64,000 nucleotides of DNA from positions 62,001-126,000 of the forward strand of contig USAN01000004.1 in assembly GCA_900552645.1 (NCBI GenBank), read 5' to 3'. Below, one piece after another: positions 54,999-62,903 of this stretch; the first letter of the stretch is position 1, and every line of letters begins with the position of its first letter. This stretch comes from an uncultured Bacteroides sp. (GTDB lineage Bacteria; Bacteroidota; Bacteroidia; Bacteroidales; Bacteroidaceae). The notes under the pieces are model-generated. The model made no database searches. It saw nothing but the letters and a program-made list of their open reading frames with translations, and was not told the DNA's origin. Made by a program: the position numbers and the translations under genes.

Positions 54999-55440
54999 AT
55001 TCGTCTAAGTAAAGGACGGTTGCTCCCGTCAGCTCCGTGTAGAGCAGGTCGTAATCGGAAGACAGGGCGAAATTGTCATCCGAGAGGTCATAGACGGAGA
55101 ACACGTTGCCGACAAGCGGCAGCAGTTTCAGGACAAAGGCTTCACGCTTCTCTTCCGGCACTTCATCGGCAAACTCGTTTTCCACGACTTCGCGGAGGAT
55201 GGCGTAACGGGAATAATGCAGCCCGCGCAGCAGCGTGTCCATCGCCAGTTCCTGCGCACCATCGGCGGGATAGCCTTCAAGCCGTGCCCTCTCATACGTT
55301 TCGGCGGCACGGTCGGCCCGTTCCCGTATGAAAGCGGTGTCGTCAGCCTGTTCAAACTTGTTCGTGCGGAGATAGTCCAGCAGGTACAGACCGTAATAGG
55401 AAAAGTCGGTCTGACCCTCGTTTTTCTTCTTGTTGTTCAT
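54988..55440 (-). CDS. DUF1896 family protein
   Basis: Start placed at ATG 55440 (MNNKKKNEGQTDFSYYGLYLLDYLR), directly after a repeat-motif copy; 150 aa. The body (AMDTLLRGLHYSRYAILREVVENEFADEVPEEKRE) is the DUF1896 core. Overlaps the methylase-helicase start by 11 bp. Always found next to that gene in Bacteroides elements; function unknown. Confidence 0.85.
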   Translation of the reverse strand: MNNKKKNEGQTDFSYYGLYLLDYLRTNKFEQADDTAFIRERADRAAETYERARLEGYPADGAQELAMDTLLRGLHYSRYAILREVVENEFADEVPEEKREAFVLKLLPLVGNVFSVYDLSDDNFALSSDYDLLYTELTGATVLYLDEYGV

Positions 55441-55457
55441 TACTTTGGATTTAGCGG
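55441..55457 (-). repeat. Start-proximal repeat motif before the DUF1896 gene
   Basis: Minus strand CCGCTAAATCCAAAGTA joined to the ATG. An inverted copy (CCACTAAATCCAAAGTA, plus strand) lies at 55527-55543, so the pair forms 14-bp inverted repeats around the terminator. Confidence 0.65.
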
Positions 55458-55500
55458 ATTGATAATTAACGGGATAATCGGTTGGAAAAAGGAAGAAAAA

Positions 55501-55525
55501 GGCACTCGGTATCCCTCCGAGTGCC
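55501..55525 (-). terminator. Terminator of the excision operon
   Basis: GGCACTCGG (55501-55509) and CCGAGTGCC (55517-55525) with a T-run following on the minus strand; it ends transcription past topB. Confidence 0.75.
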
Positions 55526-55602
55526 ACCACTAAATCCAAAGTATGAGTGTAATCCGGTATCGAAGAACAATTCATTACTCTGAACAAGTGGCAAAGTTAA
55601 TA

Positions 55603-57690
55603 CTATTTCTTCCGTCCTGAAAATTTCTTGTCCTTTTTAGCCTCCGGGAACACAAAAGTCGTGTTATATTCCCCGTCAAAGGCGACAACAGCATCGAAAC
55701 TCTTGCCCTGTTTGCTCTTGAACCCTTTGAGCAGCTTGGTATGCCCTTCGGTGAGCAGGTCTTTGATTTCATCGTCGGACAGGGTGCGTCCCGCTTTCAG
55801 CCGGAACACGGGCAGTCCGCACTCCGTGTTGTCGCAGCGTACCACCTTGCCGTAGAACCGCATCCTGCCCGTGCCACACTTGGGACACGCGCAGCCGGAG
55901 TCACGGCTGCCGAAGAGCTTGTCGCACGAGATCAGTTCGGAGGTTATCTCACGTGTGTACGCCTCTATCTCCTTGCGGAAGGTGTCGTCGGACAGTTCCC
56001 CGCGCTCGATACGCGCCAGCTCCTTTTCCCATTCGCCCGTCATGGCAACATCGGCGATGCGCATCGTCTTGACGACGGAATTGAGGGCAAGTCCTTTTTC
56101 GGTGGGAACAAGCGACTTCTTGCAGCGTTCCATGTAACCGCGCTTGAAAAGCGTTTCGATGATGGAGGCGCGTGTGGCGGGAGTACCGATGCCACAGTCC
56201 TTCATCGCCTGCCGCAGTGCGTCGTCCTCAATTTCCTTGCCCGCCGTTTCCATTGCCGAGAGCAGGGTGGCTTCGGTATGCAGCGGCTTGGGTTTGGTCT
56301 TTCCTTCGGTAATGGACGAGCCTTTCGGTGTCAGCGTGTCGCCTTCCTGCCAGCCGGGGATGGTAATTTCCTCTTTTTCCTCGCCATAGACGGCACGCCA
56401 TCCGGTTTGCTTCACGACGCTGCCTTTTACGGTAAACTCCACTCCGGCACATTCCGCCGTGACAGTGGTCACATCCTTGACGCATTTCTCAGAGAATGCC
56501 TCGACCATGCGCCCGGCAATCATCTGATAGATGGTATTGTCCTCTTTGGAGAGGAAGAGCGGTTTCTCACCCGTGACGAGCAGGGCATGGTGGTCTGTCA
56601 CCTTGCCGTCGTCCACGCTGCGGCGTGTCGGGGCGGCTTTTGCCCGCACCTTGTCTTTCCATTCGGGCTGTGTGCCGATGAAAGCGAGCAGTTTGGGAAT
56701 TTCGGCAAACACGTCTTCGGGGATGTAGCGGCTTCCCGTTCTCGGATAGGTTATCAACTTCTTTTCGTAGAGTTTCTGCGCGATTTCAAGCGTCTGTTCC
56801 GCCGTGAAGCCGTGCTTGGCGTTGGCTTCTTTCTGGAGCGTGGTCAGGTCGTAGAGCAAGGGAGTTTCCTCCGTCTTCTCCTTGCGCTCGGCTTTCGTGA
56901 CAGTGGCGCAACCTGCCGCCTTTACCTTATTATATAGTTCCATCGCCGGTTCTTTCTCTTTCCATTTCTCGGAGGATGAGAATTTCACGACTTCGCCGTC
57001 GCAACCGTCCGTTGCGATATGGAGCTGCCAGAATGCTTCGGACGTAAAGCGGCGGTTCTCCCAGTAGCGTTCACATACCATAGCCAACGTTGGTGTCTGC
57101 ACCCGCCCCACGGAATACGTGCCGTGTCCGGCGGCGATGGATAACGCCTGTGTGCCGTTGATGCCCACGAGCCAGTCGGATTCGCTCCGCGCTTTGGCGG
57201 CGAGGTAGAGGTTGTCGTATTTGCTGCCGTCTTCGAGTTTCCGCAGTCCCTCGCGGATAGCTTTGTCGGTGAGAGAGCTGATCCACAGGCGCACGAAAGG
57301 AGTGGTGCAACCCGTATAGTGGTAGAGGTAGCGGAAGATAAGCTCTCCCTCGCGTCCGGCATCGGTCGCCACGATGATATGTTCGCTTGTGTCGAACAGT
57401 CTTTTGATGACTTTTATCTGCGACACCACGCCGCTGTCGGGCTTGTAACCTTTCTCCGTCCTGACCTGACGGGGGACGAGCGTGAATGTGTCGGGAATAA
57501 TCGGGAGGTTGTCACGGACAAATCCGCGCACGCCGTAGCCGTCGGGCATGGCAAGCTGAACGAGGTGTCCGAATGCCCATGTCACGGCATAACCGCCTCC
57601 CTCGAAATATCCTTCCTCTCTCTTTGTCGCGCCCACGATGCGGGCGATTTCACGTGCCACGGAGGGCTTTTCTGCAATGATTGTCTTCAT
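55603..57690 (-). CDS. topB: Topoisomerase III (Exc)
   Basis: A 695-aa type IA topoisomerase. N-terminal Toprim KTIIAEKPSVAREIARIVG and DAGREGELIFRYLYHY; active-site tyrosine region KKLITYPRTGSRYIPED; C-terminal zinc ribbon CACPKCGTGRMRFYGKVVRCD. It corresponds to Exc of CTnDOT, which is required for excision in vivo. Last gene of xis2c-xis2d-orf3-exc. The leader region between orf3 and this start carries a double copy of the TCCAAA repeat motif (57711-57739). Confidence 0.93.
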   Translation of the reverse strand: MKTIIAEKPSVAREIARIVGATKREEGYFEGGGYAVTWAFGHLVQLAMPDGYGVRGFVRDNLPIIPDTFTLVPRQVRTEKGYKPDSGVVSQIKVIKRLFDTSEHIIVATDAGREGELIFRYLYHYTGCTTPFVRLWISSLTDKAIREGLRKLEDGSKYDNLYLAAKARSESDWLVGINGTQALSIAAGHGTYSVGRVQTPTLAMVCERYWENRRFTSEAFWQLHIATDGCDGEVVKFSSSEKWKEKEPAMELYNKVKAAGCATVTKAERKEKTEETPLLYDLTTLQKEANAKHGFTAEQTLEIAQKLYEKKLITYPRTGSRYIPEDVFAEIPKLLAFIGTQPEWKDKVRAKAAPTRRSVDDGKVTDHHALLVTGEKPLFLSKEDNTIYQMIAGRMVEAFSEKCVKDVTTVTAECAGVEFTVKGSVVKQTGWRAVYGEEKEEITIPGWQEGDTLTPKGSSITEGKTKPKPLHTEATLLSAMETAGKEIEDDALRQAMKDCGIGTPATRASIIETLFKRGYMERCKKSLVPTEKGLALNSVVKTMRIADVAMTGEWEKELARIERGELSDDTFRKEIEAYTREITSELISCDKLFGSRDSGCACPKCGTGRMRFYGKVVRCDNTECGLPVFRLKAGRTLSDDEIKDLLTEGHTKLLKGFKSKQGKSFDAVVAFDGEYNTTFVFPEAKKDKKFSGRKK

Positions 57691-57710
57691 GTCTTCTTCT
57701 TTTTTGTTGA

Positions 57711-57739
57711 TACTTTGGATTTTATTTTGGATTCAGTGG
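57711..57739 (-). repeat. Double copy of the repeat motif before topB
   Basis: Minus strand CCACTGAATCCAAAAT followed by AAAATCCAAAGTA, a tandem form of the start-proximal motif, about 20 bp before the topB ATG. Confidence 0.5.
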
Positions 57740-57750
57740 CGGACACGGGA

Positions 57751-59322
57751 TTACATTTTCATGCCCTTGCCCGTTTTCTTCTGCGGCTTCTCCTGCTGCT
57801 GTTGCTGGCGGGCGTCCTTCGGGTTGGTCTGACCTTTCTGCAACGGCTCTCTCAGATTCTTTGTAGCCTCGTTGGTCTTGCCATCGTTGTTCACCGCCAC
57901 CTGCGTGCGGCTCTCGTTGGACGGAGCAACCTGCTGTGCATTGTCAGGGTTCGTGTCGTAGCGGTACGGGCGTCCCTTCTCCGGGTTGAACTTGATATAC
58001 ATCGTGGCATGGAAGCCCTGCTTGTCGGTCACGTTCTCCAGCTTCACGGCTTTACCCGCCACATAGTCGGCTTTCTGCTGGTCGGTGAAGCTCACGCCGC
58101 TCCATTTGCTGATGGGGCGGATGCTGCCGTCCTCGTTCGTCCACGTGTTGCGGCGTTGCTCCTTCTTGGTCTGTGCGGCATTTTCCCCGCCCTGCGCCTG
58201 ACTTTTCGATGTGTCGCCTTTGGTTTCCTGTGTCTGTGCGGTACGGGGCGACTTGCCGGTTCCCGGCACGAACTCCACGCCGCGCTGCTCCACGTTCACT
58301 TGCAGGGTGGTGACGAACTTTCTGCCGTCGTTGCGCTCGATGAGCTTGTCGCGTACGGGCAGTCCGGCGCGGAGCATGTCCCGCTCCTGCGTGGTGATTT
58401 CCGTCTTGCCGATGCGCTCCGGGATGCGCACCCTGCTTGCCGGAATGTCCGTGATTTCATTCGTCTTGCGGTCGATGCTGATGTAGGAGGGGATGATCTC
58501 GCCCGTTTCCCTGTCCACAATGTCCACGACCCTACCGAGATTGCCCGTTTCGCGGAGGTTCTTCCGGTCATTGTCGGAGAATTTGTGTTCCTTGTACTCA
58601 TCCAGCTTCTGCTCCTTGCGGATGAAGTGCGGCACGAGGCTGATGTTTCCCTCACCGTCCTTCTTGAAGGAGAGGCGGGCGTCCAGCTCGAATGATTCGC
58701 CGCCGAAGGTCGGTTTGACCTTTACCAAGTCGGACTTGCCATAGTTGAGCATCTTCGTAAGGTCGCCGGACTTTTCAAGGTTGTCCCGCTTTACGCCCCA
58801 TCTGTCCTCCAGCTCCTGCCAGTTGATTTTACTCTCGTCGATGGGCTGGTAGCCACGTTTGCCCTGCATCTGTTCGGATTTGTCCTGTTGCTGTTCTTTC
58901 CGTTGTTCCATGTTCTCCTGTTTTTGAGGTTCTTGTTTCTCTGTCTGTTGTGCTGCCATCTCTTCCTGCACCTTCTTCTCATAGTCGGAGGTGTCCACCT
59001 TGTGAGGGGCGAGCAGCTCCTTGTTCGCTTCGGGGTCTTTCAGCAGTTGCTTCATCACCTCTAAGAGATTTTCAGCTTGGTCTGCCGCAATGCGGTAGAA
59101 ACCGAAGCGGCTGGGTTCCTTGCACTGCCGGAAGAAGTTCTTGAAGAAGTTGTCCAGCACGTCGCCATGTCGGTCGAATTGCAGGAAACTCTGCGCGTTC
59201 TCCGCTTTTGCGGGGGTGCGCTTGGGTGTGCCGTCCGCGTTCAGCCCGGCTACCACGCTGATCTCGCCTGTCTTCTCGTCACGGACTACCAGCACGTCCT
59301 TTTCGTCTTTTTTCTTTGCCAT
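57751..59322 (-). CDS. Orf3 of the excision operon (DUF4099/DUF3945)
   Basis: A 523-aa protein, unstructured and Gln/Glu/Lys-rich between two folded parts. Near residues 35-105 is a helical N-terminal region (FDRHGDVLDNFFKNFFRQC); DUF4099-like GESFELDARLSFKKDGEG follows the linker near 220. DUF3945-like repeats such as ITTQERDMLRAGLPVRDKL near 300 and FTDQQKADYVAGKAVKLEN near 425 come next, then a basic low-complexity tail. In CTnDOT, Orf3 is located between xis2d and exc; excision does not strictly need it. 20 bp after xis2d. Confidence 0.8.
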   Translation of the reverse strand: MAKKKDEKDVLVVRDEKTGEISVVAGLNADGTPKRTPAKAENAQSFLQFDRHGDVLDNFFKNFFRQCKEPSRFGFYRIAADQAENLLEVMKQLLKDPEANKELLAPHKVDTSDYEKKVQEEMAAQQTEKQEPQKQENMEQRKEQQQDKSEQMQGKRGYQPIDESKINWQELEDRWGVKRDNLEKSGDLTKMLNYGKSDLVKVKPTFGGESFELDARLSFKKDGEGNISLVPHFIRKEQKLDEYKEHKFSDNDRKNLRETGNLGRVVDIVDRETGEIIPSYISIDRKTNEITDIPASRVRIPERIGKTEITTQERDMLRAGLPVRDKLIERNDGRKFVTTLQVNVEQRGVEFVPGTGKSPRTAQTQETKGDTSKSQAQGGENAAQTKKEQRRNTWTNEDGSIRPISKWSGVSFTDQQKADYVAGKAVKLENVTDKQGFHATMYIKFNPEKGRPYRYDTNPDNAQQVAPSNESRTQVAVNNDGKTNEATKNLREPLQKGQTNPKDARQQQQQEKPQKKTGKGMKM

Positions 59323-59342
59323 CTGAAAAATGTTTTAATGGG

Positions 59343-59693
59343 TTATTTATGAAAGAAATTATGGATACGAGCCTTGTAGAAGGCTATATCTTCCTTTTTG
59401 AAGTCCTTGATATGGTTGGAAAGGAATGTCAGCACGTCCTCCTCGCTGTAATAGGTCTTCTTGCCCAGCGTCTTGTAGGGCAATGCGCCTACGCTGCGGT
59501 AGCGTTGGAGGGTGCGTTTGCTTATCTGGAGCAACATGCACAAATCCTGATTGTCGAAAAGGCGGATGCTTTCCGTGATAGTGGGCTGTTTCCCCTCAGC
59601 CTTCATCGCCAGCAGCAGTTCGTCCTGACGGTCGAGCCGTTCCATCAGCTTCTGCATCCAGCCCTCGAAGTTGTTTCGTGTGAGCAGTTCCAT
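59343..59693 (-). CDS. xis2d: Excisionase-type helix-turn-helix protein Xis2d
   Basis: A 116-aa DNA-binding protein with a MerR/excisionase-type helix-turn-helix: DNQDLCMLLQISKRTLQRYRSVGALPYKTLGKKTYYSEEDVLTFL (residues about 47-91). Coupled to xis2c (3-bp gap). In CTnDOT, Xis2c and Xis2d bind attR/attL and are needed with IntDOT for excision; the assignment is by operon order. Confidence 0.85.
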   Translation of the reverse strand: MELLTRNNFEGWMQKLMERLDRQDELLLAMKAEGKQPTITESIRLFDNQDLCMLLQISKRTLQRYRSVGALPYKTLGKKTYYSEEDVLTFLSNHIKDFKKEDIAFYKARIHNFFHK

Positions 59694-59696
59694 GAC

Positions 59697-60059
59697 CTAT
59701 GTCCTCCTTCCTTTTGGTTTGCCGCCCGTGCGCAGCGTGTGGTTGTGGAACAGGGTGTCTATTGTCCCTTCCTCGTTCCTTACTGTGTTGTCCTCCAATA
59801 GCCGCAGTATCTCGGAAAGGCGGTAGCGGCAGCTTCCGCGTACCACCACATACTCGATACGGTGGTCGGTGCGCATACGCTGCATGGTGCGCTTGCTCAC
59901 GTTGAGCATCTTCGCCGCCTGTGCCGTGTCAAGCAGCTTGTCTTCGGTTTCCCGCTTCCGTTTCTTCTCGTCCCTTGCCTCGCGGATGTACCCTGCGATG
60001 TTCGCAATCTGCGCCATCATCTCCTTGTAGGCGGAACTTTCCATTGTTATCACTTTCAT
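59697..60059 (-). CDS. xis2c: Excisionase-type helix-turn-helix protein Xis2c
   Basis: Start at ATG 60059 (MKVITMESSAYKEMMAQIA), 120 aa. N-terminal helix rich in Lys/Arg/Glu, then the helix-turn-helix LDTAQAAKMLNVSKRTMQRMRTDHRIEYVVVRGSCRYRLSEIL. First gene of the excision operon. The upstream gap contains the palindrome at 60128-60142, a candidate RteC operator. Confidence 0.85.
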   Translation of the reverse strand: MKVITMESSAYKEMMAQIANIAGYIREARDEKKRKRETEDKLLDTAQAAKMLNVSKRTMQRMRTDHRIEYVVVRGSCRYRLSEILRLLEDNTVRNEEGTIDTLFHNHTLRTGGKPKGRRT

Positions 60060-60127
60060 GTTCAGTCCTTTCTTTTTGTTTCTGCGACAAAATTCGGCAA
60101 TAAACAAAAGGGGCTTTAACAACTCAC

Positions 60128-60142
60128 TACGTGACTCACGTA
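60128..60142. promoter_or_regulatory. Perfect palindrome upstream of xis2c, candidate RteC operator
   Basis: TACGTGA-C-TCACGTA lies 69-83 bp upstream of the xis2c ATG, inside the gap between divergent promoters. In CTnDOT, RteC binds inverted-repeat half-sites just upstream of the xis2c promoter, so place and symmetry fit. A weak -7 box (GAATTTTG, minus strand 60095-60088) lies between it and the gene. Confidence 0.6.
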
Positions 60143-60260
60143 AGATTTTTGCGGAAGATGGCTCCGTAACCCGGTCAAACGGCGCAACAGGCAGCCTTTC
60201 AGCGGAAAACGATACGTCTTGTATGCCGTTTCGTTACCTTTGCGGCAAACTCTAAATGAC

Positions 60261-60560
60261 ATGAATATGGAAATAGTATCTATCGAGAAAAAGACTTTCG
60301 AGATGATGGTGGCGGCATTCGGCGCACTCTCGGAGAAGGTCGCCGCCCTGAGGCGCAAAAGCGACACGGGGCGCATGGAAAGATGGCTCACGGGCGAGGA
60401 GGTCTGCGGGCAGTTGAGAATAAGCCCGCGCACGTTGCAGACGCTGCGTGACAGGCGGCTTATCGGCTACTCGCAGATAAACCGCAGGTTCTATTACAAG
60501 CCAGAGGAGGTGAAGCGGCTGATACCGCTTGTCGGCACGCTCTATCCGCACGGCAGATGA
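60261..60560 (+). CDS. Helix-turn-helix protein (excisionase-like), divergent from xis2c
   Basis: Start at ATG 60261 (MNMEIVSIEKKTFEMMVAAFG), preceded by a good -7 box TACCTTTG at 60235-60242. The 99-aa product has the same design as Xis2c/Xis2d: helical start, then LTGEEVCGQLRISPRTLQTLRDRRLIGYSQINRRFYYKPEEV. A paralogue transcribed toward the integrase end. It could regulate int or help excision. Confidence 0.78.
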   Translation: MNMEIVSIEKKTFEMMVAAFGALSEKVAALRRKSDTGRMERWLTGEEVCGQLRISPRTLQTLRDRRLIGYSQINRRFYYKPEEVKRLIPLVGTLYPHGR

Positions 60561-60591
60561 TTTGATTTATTCACCCACTGAATCCGAAGTT

Positions 60592-60897
60592 ATGATGAAC
60601 GAGAACAACGATGTTTTTACGATGGAAGACGAGCCGATAGCCTCTGTGGTGCAGGATATGCGCAAAGGCTCGAAATGGCTGTCCGCATTTCTGGAAAGCT
60701 ACCGTCCTCCGCTGGACGGGGAACGTTACCTGACGGACGGCGAGGTGTCGGAACTGCTCCGTGTGAGCCGGCGCACCTTGCAGGAATACCGCAACAACCG
60801 CGTGTTGCCCTTCATACTTTTGGGAGGGAAGGTGCTTTACCCGGAAACGGGGCTGCGCGGGGTACTGGAAGCGAACTACCGCAAGCCGCTGGAGTGA
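60592..60897 (+). CDS. Second divergent helix-turn-helix protein
   Basis: Start at ATG 60592 (MMNENNDVFTMEDEPIAS), 101 aa, 31 bp after the previous gene. Helix-turn-helix LTDGEVSELLRVSRRTLQEYRNNRVLPFILLGGKVLYPETGL in the C-terminal half. With its upstream neighbour it mirrors the xis2c/xis2d pair. A degenerate copy of the repeat motif precedes it. Confidence 0.78.
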   Translation: MMNENNDVFTMEDEPIASVVQDMRKGSKWLSAFLESYRPPLDGERYLTDGEVSELLRVSRRTLQEYRNNRVLPFILLGGKVLYPETGLRGVLEANYRKPLE

Positions 60898-60912
60898 GGC
60901 GGTTTCATGAAA

Positions 60913-60954
60913 AAGTAAACGGGTGACACCTTTTGTGGTGCTACCCGTTTACTT
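60913..60954. terminator. Bidirectional terminator between HTH pair and RhuM-like gene
   Basis: AAGTAAACGGGT (60913-60924) and ACCCGTTTACTT (60943-60954), with inner ACACC/GGTG pairing; ends both the HTH pair and the int operon. Confidence 0.8.
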
Positions 60955-60974
60955 GTCTTATGGGGTATGTGCAA

Positions 60975-61337
60975 TCAGCAATACCCGGCTTTTCCGTTCT
61001 GTATGAACATCACGTATGTCTGCCGTTTCTCTTGTGAGAGTGCCTTTCCCACCAGCCATGTGCGGAACAGGTGGGTGTTGTAGGTATTCACCCTGAAAGC
61101 GACCGGGATGATGATTTCAAGGGCGTACACGTCCGCGTGCAGCCCGTTTTCAAGCTGCATGTAGCGGCACACCTCGTAGTCGTTCAGCACGTCCGACTTG
61201 CGGACGGCTCTGATGGCGGCGTTCACTGCCGGGACGGTCGTATGGAACAATCCGGCTATTTCGGTGGCGGTCATCCACACGTCGTTACCGGTTACGCTGA
61301 CTGCCTTGTCCTCGATGATGATTGTGTCACGTTTCAT
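60975..61337 (-). CDS. RhuM-family-like protein, short form
   Basis: Start at ATG 61337 (MKRDTIIIEDKAVSVTGNDVWMT); the upstream open frame is a shadow of int. 120 aa matching the RhuM N-terminal domain: MTATEIAGLFHTTVPAVNAAIRAV (helix-turn-helix like), then YALEIIIPVAFRVNTYNTHLFRTW. Full RhuM proteins are about 300 aa, so this is the DNA-binding part alone. 11 bp after int, in the same operon; could regulate integration or excision. Confidence 0.72.
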   Translation of the reverse strand: MKRDTIIIEDKAVSVTGNDVWMTATEIAGLFHTTVPAVNAAIRAVRKSDVLNDYEVCRYMQLENGLHADVYALEIIIPVAFRVNTYNTHLFRTWLVGKALSQEKRQTYVMFIQNGKAGYC

Positions 61338-61348
61338 GGCTTTTCTTT

Positions 61349-62584
61349 TTAGATGGTGCAACCTGCAAATTCCTCGACGCCGTTCAATCTTGCGGCAAGG
61401 TTCTCCATGTCCTGATTGAGCTTCTCTTTGGTTATCTTTGCGTAAATCTGCGTCGTCTTTATGCTCTTGTGTCCGAGCATGGAGCTGACCGTTTCGATGG
61501 GAACACCGTTGGAGAGGAATATCGTCGTGGCTGCCGTGTGGCGGCTCTGATGCCACGTGATATGCTTGGTGATGCCGCAACGCTTGGCGACGGCACGGAT
61601 ACCGGCAAGGCACGTGTTATAATGCGGAACGGGAAATATCCTGCCGTCCCCGCACAGTCCCCGGTATTTGCCGATTATGCGGTTGGCGATGTCGAGCAGG
61701 CGGATGTTGGACACCACGCCCGTTTTCTGGCGGTTGATGTTTATCCACTCGTGTTCGTCGAAGTAGGTGCGGATATTCTCTTCCGTAAGGTTGCGCATAT
61801 CCGCGAACGACAGCCCCGTGAAGGCGCAGAACAGGTAGAGGTCGCGGTACAATTCCTGTTTGGCGTTTTTCAGTTTCCCCTCCATCAGCAGGCGGATCTC
61901 ATCTTTGGTCAGGAAACTGCGTGTTGTTTCCTCCTTCTTGATTTCATACTCGCGGAACGGGTCGCGCGTCAGCCACTCGTTGTTGATGGCGATGAATACC
62001 ATCGTCCGTAACGGGCAGACGTACAGCCACACGGTATTGGTGCAGCAGTGCTTGTCCGTGCGCAGGAACATCTCGAAGTCGGAGATGAAAGCCGGGGTAA
62101 GCTCTTTTAGGGCGATGTCCTTCACATGGTAGCGGATGTCGAGGAACTCTTGCATGTGCTTGTAAACGGTGCGGTACTTCAGCAGCGTGCCTTTGGCTTT
62201 CATGCCTGCCTCCACCTGCTTCTCGTAGTCCTCGTTGTGCTGGCGGAACACCTGCATCAGCGTGTGGTAGCGGTGTTCCAGTCCGAGAAAGGCGTTCTTC
62301 ACCTTCTCCGCCGTGACGAAGTTGTCACGCTCCATGATTTCCTGATAATGCCTGTTGATGCGTACCCGCATCTTGTCAAGCATACGGTTCGTTTCGAGTG
62401 CCGCCGTGCTTCTGCCCGTGACACGTCCACCTTTGGTGTCCCACAGTTTCGGATCGACAGTCAGTTTGCAGCTGAACTGTGTCTGGCTGCCGTCCACCGT
62501 GATGCGTCCCATGACGGGAACTGTCCCGTCCTTTTTCACTACCTGACGCTTGAGGTAGTAGATTACTGAAAATGTACTCTTCAT
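61349..62584 (-). CDS. int: IntDOT-type tyrosine recombinase
   Basis: 411 aa from ATG 62584 (MKSTFSVIYYLKRQVVKKDG), the length of IntDOT. N-terminal arm-binding domain; catalytic residues seen: Ser259 in TGLSFADM where most tyrosine recombinases have Arg, Lys287, His345 and Arg348 in HQSRH, a LGHKS histidine at 372, and Tyr381. The missing first arginine is a known IntDOT trait. It catalyses integration at GTANNTTTGC and excision with Xis2c/Xis2d/Exc. The open frame before MKST is not used. Confidence 0.95.
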   Translation of the reverse strand: MKSTFSVIYYLKRQVVKKDGTVPVMGRITVDGSQTQFSCKLTVDPKLWDTKGGRVTGRSTAALETNRMLDKMRVRINRHYQEIMERDNFVTAEKVKNAFLGLEHRYHTLMQVFRQHNEDYEKQVEAGMKAKGTLLKYRTVYKHMQEFLDIRYHVKDIALKELTPAFISDFEMFLRTDKHCCTNTVWLYVCPLRTMVFIAINNEWLTRDPFREYEIKKEETTRSFLTKDEIRLLMEGKLKNAKQELYRDLYLFCAFTGLSFADMRNLTEENIRTYFDEHEWININRQKTGVVSNIRLLDIANRIIGKYRGLCGDGRIFPVPHYNTCLAGIRAVAKRCGITKHITWHQSRHTAATTIFLSNGVPIETVSSMLGHKSIKTTQIYAKITKEKLNQDMENLAARLNGVEEFAGCTI

Positions 62585-62604
62585 TGTCCTTAATTTTTGG
62601 GTTT

Positions 62605-62612
62605 CAAAATTA
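62605..62612 (-). promoter_or_regulatory. Likely int promoter -7 box
   Basis: Minus strand TAATTTTG 21 bp before the int ATG, giving a leader of only about 14 nt. No clear TTTG -33 box at the expected distance. Confidence 0.55.
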
Positions 62613-62689
62613 GTTGGTGAAGAGTCCGGTGTTGGTACGCAAAACGGGGAGGAACGGCGCAATCTTTTTCCGTAACCTGATTTTTCGCA

Positions 62690-62707
62690 TGAGTTATGGA
62701 TAACTCA
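62690..62707. repeat. Palindrome near the right end
   Basis: TGAGTTAT-GG-ATAACTCA, a perfect 8-bp inverted repeat, between the int promoter and attR. Could be an arm-type integrase site or an operator for int. Confidence 0.45.
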
Positions 62708-62903
62708 CTATTCCTTAGAGCCTTGTTTCGCTATTCGTACCCGTTTGTCGCATTTTCGGGCATGGTTACGAACAAGTAACGTAGCGGCGTCAGGATTTGG
62801 CTTCGGCAGGGATTGTAATGGCTTCACGGATTATCGCCACTTCAACCAAAACCCTTGTAACTCAATTCTATCACTATATCTTTCCGCATTTCACTTTTTT
62901 GTA

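Noticed and set aside
52893..55331. Two long plus-strand frames (316 and 485 codons) opposite the methylase-helicase.
   Set aside because: Antisense shadows of a well-supported gene with clear motifs on the minus strand.
55741..58695. Plus-strand frames of about 400 and 458 codons opposite topB and orf3.
   Set aside because: Antisense shadows; no domain content, and the minus-strand genes are certain.
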